Shown here one piece after another: positions 59,901 to 64,000 of a DNA stretch of 64,000 nt. Below the pieces are notes generated by a model. The model ran no database searches. It saw nothing but the letters and a program-made list of their open reading frames with translations, and was not told the origin of the DNA. The stretch comes from Dermatemys mawii (lineage: Eukaryota > Chordata > Testudines > Dermatemydidae). The stretch covers positions 21,430,124 to 21,494,123 of the forward strand of contig ML677348.1 in assembly GCA_007922305.1 (NCBI GenBank), written 5' to 3'. A program made the position numbers and the translations under genes. How positions within the stretch are numbered: position 1 is the stretch's first letter; every line of letters begins with the position of its first letter.

Positions 59901-61752
59901 TCCTCATATACAGTTTGTAAATTCCCTTTGTCTCAAAGACAGTCGATCATCTTAAATAATACTTTGTCTTGTTTAAAAGTTGGGAAGTCTCATCAAGGAA
60001 AATATTTTAAGTATTTGGAGTGCAAATGAAAACTGATCTTACTGGAAATTTTGTTGCTAATGAATTTAGAAAATTGTGGGACATCTTCTGGTATCTTGTA
60101 TTTTCAGAAAGGTGCATAGAGTACAGGTGTTATGCTACTGATATTTACAGATAAAGAAATACAGCTGTTTTTTAAAAGGAATCTGCATGAAATTTGTTTT
60201 TATTTGTTCAATATAGGAAGCGTCACAGAAATGAAAGTAGCCCTAGTCCTCGTCCATCACCCAAGCGCCGTCGTGAGCATTCTCCTGATAGCGATGCCTA
60301 CAACAGTGGAGATGATAAAAGTAAGTAGAAGAGGGTTGTGTCTGCCATAGTTTACGGGCTAACCTGTAACTATGAAGAAGTTCCTTGCAATCTTAAATAA
60401 AAAGTGAGGGATTAAGCTTTTTGAAGTGTCATCTCCCTGTTTGTTCATTGTAAGACTGTTTTTTCTTGTAGGTTGATAGGGCTACATATTAGACATATTA
60501 TTTTTTCTGTATGCTAGTTTTGTTATAATGTATTGGTATTGTCCTATGGCAGTAGCCACAGCGTTTGTCTTTAAGATGCATATCTATTAAAAGTGGAAAA
60601 AAATCCATCGATACTCCAGATGTTTAAAAGCTTGAAGAATATAGCTGGAAACTGTGGATTGTTTTGATTAACACTTCCGTTGGTATGTACAGGATGCACA
60701 AAATGTGTATTTTCCCCTTCCAGAACAATAAAAAAATGTATCTTTTCCACTTGTAGATGAGAAGCACAGGCTGCTAAGTCAGGTTGTGCGACCACAAGAA
60801 TCCCGATCTCTCAGCCCCACGCACCTTACAGAAGACAGGCAGAGTCGAAAGCCAGAGAGAAAGGAAAGTTCAAGACGTTATGAAGAACCAGAGTTCAAAG
60901 AGAGGGTGTCTTCAGGAGATAAACAGAGAGAGCAGAGAGAACAAATAGACGTCACTGAAAGCTCACGGACCAGGGTTCAAGAGAGTGTAGGACATCACCC
61001 TTCTGAAGAACGAGATGCATCTGATCGAATACATGAGGAGAATAAGAAGAAATCAAAAGTGCAGAAAAAGACCACAAAGAAGAAGAAAGATGATGACATC
61101 GGAGTGGAACGGTACACTGAGGCAACTGTAGAGGAGGGCCAGGTCTTTTCACCCAAGAAAGTTCCGAAAAAGAAGAATGTTGAGAAGAAGCGTAAGAGGT
61201 CAAAGGGTGATTCTGAGGTTTCTGATGAAGAAATTGTCCCACACCATAAAAAGAAAAAAGGCCCAAGAACTCCCCCTGTAACAACAAAAGAGGAGTTGGT
61301 TGAAGCAATGCCTGAAAAAGCTGTGGCAGTAGAAGCTGCTCCAAAAAGAGAAGACACAACATTTAGTGACTGGTCAGATGAAGATGTTCCAGAACGTGGT
61401 GAAATCATTGTTCCGGAAAGAAGCACTGAAGAATCCCACAGAAAAAGCCACAGACTGAGGGGAGAAAAAGTAGAAACCCCGCATGTTACTATAGAAGATG
61501 CACCTCATCGCAAACCTATGGATCAGAAGCGCAGCAGCAGTCTTGGTAGCAATCAAAGTCATACTTCAAGCAGACTTCGATCACCCTCCAATGAGTCTGC
61601 TCATCGCAGTGGAGATGACCAGACAGGTCGGAAAAGGGTCCTGCACAGCAGCTCTAGGGACAGAGAGAAAAAAAGTTTAGAAATCACTGGGGAGCGGAAG
61701 TCCAGAATTGATCAGTTGAAACGAGGGGAACCCAGCCGCAGCACGTCGTCAG
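26837..61752 (+). CDS. ZC3H13: ZC3H13 (CCCH zinc finger 13, m6A writer complex scaffold), coding exons 2-15, 5' part
   Basis: Fourteen coding exons splice in phase into about 1244 residues. Human ZC3H13 is 1668 aa, and the C-terminal exons lie beyond the window. In animals ZC3H13 (Drosophila Flacc) joins WTAP, VIRMA, HAKAI and RBM15 in the nuclear complex that directs METTL3/METTL14 to mRNA. In order, the sequence shows the conserved N-terminus [10 protein letters not shown], a C-x8-C-x5-C-x3-H finger at residues 42-61, a coiled-coil-like stretch [20 protein letters not shown] (about 165-185), RS/SP-rich blocks (about 200-480), RD/RE repeats (480-690), an ER/RE tract of about 105 residues (about 725-835), then [19 protein letters not shown] and the basic region ending GEPSRSTSS. 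Start choice: conserved MSKIRR after a canonical acceptor. Order with CPB2 matches human. Confidence 0.97.
26954..27376 (+). other. ZC3H13: ZC3H13 intron 2
   Basis: 423 bp with no recognisable repeat or gene. Confidence 0.8.
27377..27486 (+). CDS. ZC3H13: ZC3H13 exon 3 (CCCH finger)
   Basis: 110 nt, phase 0 in and 2 out. It encodes [18 protein letters not shown] then [18 protein letters not shown]. Cys42, Cys51, Cys57 and His61 form a complete C-x8-C-x5-C-x3-H zinc finger. Confidence 0.97.
27983..28357. mobile_element. hAT MITE with perfect 8-bp TSD
   Basis: Termini cagtggctctcaacctttcc and gatgagaaccaccg. Direct repeats TGCTAGGA (27975-27982 and 28358-28365) are exact. Confidence 0.85.
29965..30272 (+). 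mobile_element. 308-bp hAT MITE, copy A (+), perfect TSD
   Basis: Termini catgggtaggcatcctatgg and aggttgccgacccctg. TGCTAATG is duplicated exactly on both sides (29957-29964 and 30273-30280). Homologous along its whole length to the inverted copy at 37515-37829. Confidence 0.92.
31294..31728. mobile_element. 435-bp hAT element
   Basis: Left end caggagtggtgaacctgag and right end acagtttggccacccctg. The flanks ccctgtgc and ccctatgc form an 8-bp duplication with one mismatch. The interior is GC-rich and non-coding. Confidence 0.78.
32608..32983. mobile_element. hAT-type element, approximate ends
   Basis: The left part ttggggttttcaaccttttt with gtggacccctaaataatttc pairs with the right part ggagcaccacttgaaaactg. 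No clear duplication. Confidence 0.6.
33236..33488. mobile_element. DNA-transposon-like repeat with internal palindromes
   Basis: Contains repeated and inverted tactggtataa / ttataccag words and actacatccaaactagggg, ending ttgcatgtagtcctaggctt. It appears to be a non-autonomous element. The superfamily is unclear. Confidence 0.5.
34269..34380 (+). CDS. ZC3H13: ZC3H13 exon 4
   Basis: 112 nt, phase 2 in and 0 out, 37 full codons [20 protein letters not shown] to ESSSPVR. It is flanked by two inverted hAT copies (29965 and 37515). Confidence 0.96.
35560..37180 (+). mobile_element. CR1 LINE, degenerate, sense strand
   Basis: CR1 ORF2-like stretches are recognisable as DNA: tttgcatcgatcttcaccac, then cagtgttaacaaatgcaagg taatgcac (the FNVDKCKVMH-type region), ending in the CR1 3' end ctggactatgtggac...tggctattcttatgttcct. 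No open frame of useful length survives. Confidence 0.75.
37515..37829 (-). mobile_element. 315-bp hAT MITE, copy B (-), perfect TSD
   Basis: Termini caggggtcagcaacctttca and aggttgcctgcccctg. GTCTAATC is duplicated exactly (37507-37514 and 37830-37837). Reverse complement of copy A at 29965, and the two bracket exon 4. Confidence 0.92.
37970..38175 (+). repeat. MIR-type SINE (old)
   Basis: MIR-like words: gagttctaatcccagtttta, agtggaggcagtgccttcct acctcatt, and tttgttcagtgctttgaagt. Diverged. Confidence 0.65.
40620..40690 (+). mobile_element. CR1 3' end, short fragment
   Basis: Reads cctgtcacactagatgatca taatggtcccttctagcctt, a typical reptile CR1 3' terminal phrase. Strongly 5'-truncated. 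Confidence 0.65.
41799..41907 (+). CDS. ZC3H13: ZC3H13 exon 5
   Basis: 109 nt, phase 0 in and 1 out. It encodes [20 protein letters not shown] then [16 protein letters not shown]. The acceptor is ttttccctgtag and the donor gtaaac. Confidence 0.96.
41908..43377 (+). other. ZC3H13: ZC3H13 intron 5
   Basis: 1470 bp, AT-rich. 42600-42720 has gttcaaatcc after a GC-richer stretch and may be part of a tRNA-derived SINE (weak). 43145-43255 is the second copy of the unclassified repeat at 22885. Confidence 0.65.
43145..43255 (+). repeat. Unclassified interspersed repeat, copy 2
   Basis: Shares the order 'cccaggacc ... gctaggttctgtacaaaca ... ctgtcccaaagtgcttata' with the copy at 22885-22995. Confidence 0.55.
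43378..43517 (+). CDS. ZC3H13: ZC3H13 exon 6 (coiled-coil-like segment)
   Basis: 140 nt, phase 1 in and 0 out. It encodes [20 protein letters not shown] then [17 protein letters not shown] and ends IVIKKE. The segment is heptad-like and well conserved with mammals. Confidence 0.96.
43518..44515 (+). other. ZC3H13: ZC3H13 intron 6
   Basis: 998 bp whose only recognised element is the Cry I-like SINE at 43913-44108. Confidence 0.75.
43913..44108 (-). repeat. tRNA-derived SINE with CR1-like tail (Cry I type)
   Basis: On the minus strand the head has a pol III A box (tagctcagtgg, 44086-44096) and a B box (ggttctgagttc, 44048-44059) about 27 nt apart. The tail, gtccttttccaaccctga-like and ending in an aatcat motif at 43913, matches the CR1 3' end. 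This two-part structure is known from the Cry I SINE of cryptodiran turtles, which are thought to move with CR1 machinery. It is not a tRNA gene, because no foldable acceptor stem is present. Confidence 0.8.
44516..44673 (+). CDS. ZC3H13: ZC3H13 exon 7 (SP/RS-rich)
   Basis: 158 nt, phase 0 in and 2 out. It encodes [20 protein letters not shown], a Lys/Ser-rich run, and SSPLLDQQR. The donor is gtcagt. Confidence 0.95.
44674..46091 (+). other. ZC3H13: ZC3H13 intron 7
   Basis: 1418 bp, AT-rich. No gene or defined repeat, apart from a short stretch near 45665-45720 (aggccctgaccctgcaatgt) that may belong to an old dispersed repeat. Confidence 0.65.
46092..46289 (+). CDS. ZC3H13: ZC3H13 exon 8
   Basis: 198 nt, phase 2 in and out. 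It encodes [20 protein letters not shown] followed by a Lys/Glu/Arg-rich tail ending EKKEKQ. It corresponds to the human [14 protein letters not shown] segment. Confidence 0.95.
47441..47450. repeat. Target site duplication, left (INSR insert)
   Basis: TATTTGTATT, identical to 47905-47914 and directly abutting the inverted INSR segment. Confidence 0.85.
47451..47904 (+). pseudogene. INSR: INSR exon 2 retrocopy in circularly permuted order (circRNA-derived pseudogene)
   Basis: Read on +, 47489-47856 encodes the L1 domain to cysteine-rich junction of the insulin receptor: [36 protein letters not shown], then (after a frameshift) [23 protein letters not shown] and TVINGIF, ending DRCQRV. These match INSR, not IGF1R, about residues Y67-V191 of the mature human protein. 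The frame then continues without a break into [13 protein letters not shown] (47857-47896), which is the start of the same exon (residues 8-20). So exon 2's end is fused to exon 2's start. 47451-47487 is inverted: its reverse complement encodes [12 protein letters not shown] (residues 26-37). A 2-nt deletion in the ELCYL region and a 3-nt deletion before FFNY show decay. There is no intron and no poly(A), and 10-bp direct repeats flank it. Confidence 0.92.
47905..47914. repeat. Target site duplication, right (INSR insert)
   Basis: TATTTGTATT, identical to 47441-47450 and a few bases after the last INSR-matching codon. Confidence 0.85.
48217..48390 (+). CDS. ZC3H13: ZC3H13 exon 9, phase-neutral 174-nt exon (possible cassette)
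   Basis: Exactly 58 codons, phase 2 in and out, with acceptor gtttcttag and donor gtggga. It encodes an RS/SP-rich segment: [20 protein letters not shown] ... [18 protein letters not shown] ... HAFSPSR. Skipping it joins exons 8 and 10 in frame. In the canonical human protein, as I remember it, the flanking parts are adjacent (KPRSTSPAGQHHSP), so this may be an alternative or lineage-restricted exon. The open frame and good splice sites support it being real. Confidence 0.75.
48391..49312 (+). other. ZC3H13: ZC3H13 intron 9
   Basis: 922 bp containing a short MITE-like palindromic repeat (48590-48716). Otherwise nothing recognised. Confidence 0.7.
48590..48716. mobile_element. MITE-like repeat with inverted ends
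   Basis: The left end cctggtcctgcaaactcttt is the inverse of the right end aagagtttgcaggattgggcc over about 15 bp. Non-coding and 127 bp long. Confidence 0.6.
49313..49623 (+). CDS. ZC3H13: ZC3H13 exon 10 (RS-rich)
   Basis: 311 nt, phase 2 in and 1 out. It encodes [20 protein letters not shown], then [17 protein letters not shown] and [15 protein letters not shown] sequence. The acceptor is gtcttgcag and the donor gtacga. Confidence 0.96.
49624..50910 (+). other. ZC3H13: ZC3H13 intron 10
   Basis: 1287 bp with one Tigger-type MITE (50208-50411). The rest is unique. Confidence 0.75.
50208..50411. mobile_element. 204-bp Tigger-type MITE
   Basis: Terminal inverted repeats cagtagaaccccatttatct and ggataaatagggttcttctg with TA flanks (50206-50207, 50412-50413). 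Classic Tigger termini. No coding capacity. Confidence 0.85.
50911..51375 (+). CDS. ZC3H13: ZC3H13 exon 11 (RD/RE repeats)
   Basis: 465 nt, phase 1 in and out. It encodes [20 protein letters not shown], then Arg-Asp/Arg-Glu repeats ([16 protein letters not shown]...), a block of [12 protein letters not shown] and [11 protein letters not shown]. Low-complexity, charged and probably disordered. Confidence 0.96.
52385..52570. repeat. 15-bp AT-rich tandem array
   Basis: Repeats of cttataaataaatat occur at least eight times, with variant units (ttaattatagataatt) at the left. A run of 10 N splits the array, so the copy number is not resolved. Confidence 0.9.
52494..52503. other. Assembly gap (10 N)
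   Basis: Ten unknown bases inside the 15-bp tandem array. Ten is a round placeholder size, and the true length may differ. No coding sequence is affected. Confidence 0.99.
52648..52830 (+). CDS. ZC3H13: ZC3H13 exon 12
   Basis: 183 nt, phase 1 in and out. It encodes [20 protein letters not shown], then [19 protein letters not shown] and [18 protein letters not shown]. An AT-rich 15-bp tandem array with an assembly gap lies 80-260 bp upstream. Confidence 0.96.
53193..53943. mobile_element. 751-bp hAT element, GC-rich
   Basis: Termini caggggtgggcaaacttttt and gtagtttgcccatccctg. The flanks atatagac and gtatagac are an 8-bp duplication with one mismatch. The inside is C/G-rich with tandem 'ctccgggggaggggcc' words. 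The long open frames on both strands are compositional, and no transposase motif is seen. Confidence 0.85.
54991..55010. repeat. (TAAA)5 microsatellite
   Basis: Five perfect TAAA units in intron 12. Confidence 0.9.
56835..57390 (+). CDS. ZC3H13: ZC3H13 exon 13 (ER/RE repeat tract)
   Basis: 556 nt, phase 1 in and 2 out. It opens [20 protein letters not shown] and [18 protein letters not shown]. About 105 residues of almost pure Arg/Glu/Asp/Lys dipeptides follow, then [19 protein letters not shown] and the end ERKS. The + strand between about 56940 and 57265 is almost all purine. The open frames on the other strand are mirror images of this bias, not genes. Confidence 0.96.
57701..58000. mobile_element. 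Partial MITE, cttaggctatgtctgtacta end
   Basis: The left terminus ggctatgtctgtactag matches the 59558 element. The body has gttgacttagagccaccgc. The right terminus is not clear, so the end is an estimate. Confidence 0.45.
58464..59319. mobile_element. ~856-bp hAT element, GC-rich
   Basis: Termini aggggggcgggcaaactatg and ggtttgtccgcccctcc. Flanks TGTGGAAC (58456-58463 and 59320-59327) match exactly. Internal inverted segments occur (gtacctcccccgaagttccc and its counterpart), as does a C-rich array of cctgagccccctgc words. No transposase. Confidence 0.8.
59558..59852. mobile_element. 295-bp MITE with ggctatgtcta / tagacatagcc ends
   Basis: The 11-bp termini are perfect inverted repeats. The body includes ctttgtcaacaggaaagagc. 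Same family type as 5485 and 57701. The superfamily is not assigned. Confidence 0.75.
60217..60320 (+). CDS. ZC3H13: ZC3H13 exon 14
   Basis: 104 nt, phase 2 in and 1 out. It encodes [20 protein letters not shown] then [13 protein letters not shown]. The acceptor is ttcaatatag and the donor gtaagt. Nearly identical to human. Confidence 0.96.
60321..60756 (+). other. ZC3H13: ZC3H13 intron 14
   Basis: 436 bp with no recognised repeat or gene. Confidence 0.8.
60757..61752 (+). CDS. ZC3H13: ZC3H13 exon 15 (large basic exon)
   Basis: 996 nt, phase 1 in and out. It starts [20 protein letters not shown] and includes [53 protein letters not shown] and [18 protein letters not shown]. The donor is g|gtaata. 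Compared with the human long isoform as remembered, it lacks GRWKEED after EDRQ and an Ala/Thr/Pro/Ser-rich insert after DEDVP. Later exons (DRQDSRSHSSRR and on) are outside the window. Confidence 0.96.
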
Positions 61753-64000
61753 GTAATAAGATACTGTCCTAACGAGACTGATTTATATCCTGCTGTGTGA
61801 AAGTGAATAGACTCCACTTCCAAATCCTTCTAGCATGGCCTTAAGCTCTTGATTCGCTGGATATGAAAGAAAAAGCCGCCTCTGCCTCCATAACAAAGTC
61901 AGAAGGAATTTAATATTCCTTCAGATTATGATTTTAAAACTCTTGGCATCAATGGGGATGGATCATCCTTTTGCTGAGCCTGGAGTCTTTGACAAGAAAT
62001 AGCAATTTATGCTGTCAGGGTTAAATCATATCTGTGGAACTACTTAAACTTTTAAATTAGAATAGCTCTTATGCTAACACAGAGCACAGTAGTAATTTTA
62101 TTATATAAAATGTACTTCAAAATTATAAACAAATGGAAATTACATTTAATATTGAAATTATGAAATGATGTGCATGAAGTTAAATTTTACATGTTTCAGG
62201 GAGCTATGTTCAACATGGTTCCCTAGAGAAATTCGCGGGGAAGTCATTAGGTTGCGGTCGTTAATAGTATGTTTAATACAAATAAATATTACCTTTGTCC
62301 TTAACCAAAATAATCAGTTGGAACTGAATTGCTTTAGGTTTATACTTTTGGAGAGTGAGGAAAATAGGCAAGAAATTAGTTAAGATGTTAAGCCCCTTTA
62401 TTGGAGAGTTGCTGTTCTCATGAAACAAACCAGCTGTTAGAGAGCTCCAGCTTTCTTCTTGCTTCCTATACCACATCATACATAACTTAGCAGTACTGAA
62501 AATGCTTTTCACCCACTTGGCAGATGGGGAACAATAAGATGTTTGCCTGATGGAGGCATCAGTGGACGTTCCTCCATGGGGAAAGAGAGCAAGGAGGAAG
62601 CAAGAGCAGCCTGGACAAAATTGGCATAGGAGACATACATCTGTGTTCCATACTTTAATTTATTTTTTAACCCTTTCAGATGGCAGATAATTTTTATGTT
62701 GAGACATAGTCAGCAATCTGAGATTGCTGCTGTGGGCTTGAAAGACTTGACCTGACCCCTGACCAGATAGCATTGTTTTTCAAGTCTTTTTTTTTTTTTG
62801 TTTTTGCGTTTTTCTTGTTTCAGGTAGGTTGTTATACTGAAAAAGTATGATCTTGCTCCAGAAGGATGGTCTTTTAGTTAACCTCAAACTTAATTGCTAA
62901 ACCATGAACAGATGATGCAACCCTCTAGGACTTTAAGATATGGGAGGCATATTATGTATCTTTATTTTATTTATAGATTTACATTTTAAGGTGAAATCTC
63001 CATCACCACCTTTTGTGGTGATGTTTCTCTTGTCCAAATTATTCCCTACAGTCTTCTGATGGAAAAAATGTGGCTGTGACTTCTAGTTGTCTCCTCAGGT
63101 GTCTGGATGAGTCTCCGGAGTCTTCTCCTGTTCTTTCTTGTCCAGTTAGTTTAAATTAGGATATAATCATACCAAACTTCTCCTAAAGCTTGATTTAACA
63201 TCAAGAAAATACATGGATTTTGTGCCACACTTAATAAAACTGATGTGTTCAAATATGTAAAGGTTTGCCATAAACAAAAGGAAGTATTTTTTTTCACACA
63301 ACGCAGTCAACCGGTGAAACTCCTTGCCCAGAGGATGTTGTGAAGGCCAGGACTATAACAGGTTCAAAAAAGAACTATATAAATTCATGGAGGATAGCGC
63401 CATCAATGGCTATTTGCCAGGATGGGCAGGGATGGTGTCCCTAGCCTCTTGTTTGCCAGAAGCTGGGAATGGGCGACAGGGGATGGACCACTTCACGATG
63501 ACCTGGTCTGTTCATTCCCTCTGAGGCACCTGGCATTGGCCACTGTCAGAAGACAGGATACTGGACTATATGGACCTTTGGTCTGACCCAGTACGCCCAT
63601 CTGAAAACCTCTAAAAATAAACAGCATTTACACATGCTATTTAAAGTTATGAATCTTTAAATACAATAGCAAGCTTTATATAGGTGATGGTTTCCTTTAA
63701 GTGATACTAGACACAAAGGAGTATTTGTTTTAAACTTTCAAGAAGCCATTAAATAGTTTTGCAGACAATTGGGCAGCGATTAATTGGTCTCTGTCTCTGT
63801 CCTGTACTCTTGTTGCTTGGCAGTGGTTATCTGAATGACCTGACACTACTGTCTGCCTTTTTAGTGGGTCTTTAACTTCAGTGGGGGAAGAAAGCTATAC
63901 TGGTACCTCCTTAGTTAATAGACATGTCAATCTTCGTAATTTGCACATGCGTAGGACCTTTCATTTAAAGATTGTTGAGGGCAGTTAAGGAATGTATAGA
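61753..64000 (+). other. ZC3H13: ZC3H13 intron 15 (partial)
   Basis: The intron continues to the window edge. It contains one CR1 3' end at 63230-63612. No further ZC3H13 exon was recognised before the edge. Confidence 0.75.
63230..63612 (+). mobile_element. CR1 3' end, sense strand
   Basis: Reads aactccttgcccagaggatg ttgtgaaggccagg, then ggatactggactatatggac ctttggtctgacccagta, the 3' part of reptile CR1. 5'-truncated. Confidence 0.8.

Larger units (their letters stand above)
57391..60216 (+). other. ZC3H13: ZC3H13 intron 13
   Basis: 2.8 kb containing a partial MITE at about 57701, a hAT element (58464-59319) and a 295-bp MITE (59558-59852). The remainder is unique. Confidence 0.7.

Noticed and set aside
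1..64000. CRISPR arrays, operons, bacterial genes or complete retroviral genes
   Set aside because: None seen. Exon-intron structure, CpG island and repeat content are vertebrate nuclear, and no regularly spaced direct-repeat arrays or gag/pol/env-like frames were recognised.

Overview
The window is nuclear DNA from a reptile, most likely a turtle. Three things point there: many CR1-type LINE fragments on both strands, many short GC-rich hAT-type DNA transposons with clean 8-bp target duplications, and a tRNA-derived SINE with a CR1-like tail (43913-44108), the layout of the Cry I SINE of hidden-necked turtles. Assignment below 'turtle' is inference.

Two protein-coding genes lie head-to-tail on the + strand. 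Positions 1-16470 hold the 3' two thirds of CPB2 (carboxypeptidase B2, TAFI): seven coding exons that match human exons 5-11, from just after the activation region to the stop codon and poly(A) signal. The signal peptide and most of the propeptide lie left of the window. After about 1.3 kb comes a TATA-less CpG-island promoter (about 17.6-18.5 kb) and ZC3H13, the CCCH zinc-finger, RE/RS-rich scaffold of the m6A methyltransferase-associated complex. Its non-coding exon 1 ends at 18068. Fourteen coding exons (26837-61752) encode about 1244 residues, and the C-terminal exons lie right of the window. All splice sites assigned are GT-AG and reading phase is kept across every junction. The CPB2 > ZC3H13 order and orientation are the same in human 13q14.

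The rest is intron filled with CR1 (+ and -), hAT-type and Tigger-type MITEs, MIR-like SINEs and simple repeats, with one 10-N assembly gap in a 15-bp AT-rich tandem array (52494-52503).

The standout is a 454-bp insert at 47451-47904 in ZC3H13 intron 8. It is a retrocopy of insulin receptor (INSR) exon 2 in circularly permuted order: the second half of exon 2 runs directly into the start of exon 2, exactly at the expected back-splice junction. Its 5' end is an inverted piece of the same exon, it has no poly(A) tail, and it is bounded by perfect 10-bp direct repeats. The simplest reading is genomic integration of a reverse-transcribed circular RNA (circINSR) with twin priming. Other points of interest are a perfect 20-bp-stem hairpin in a CPB2 intron, an inverted hAT pair flanking ZC3H13 exon 4, and a phase-neutral 174-nt ZC3H13 exon that may be a cassette exon.
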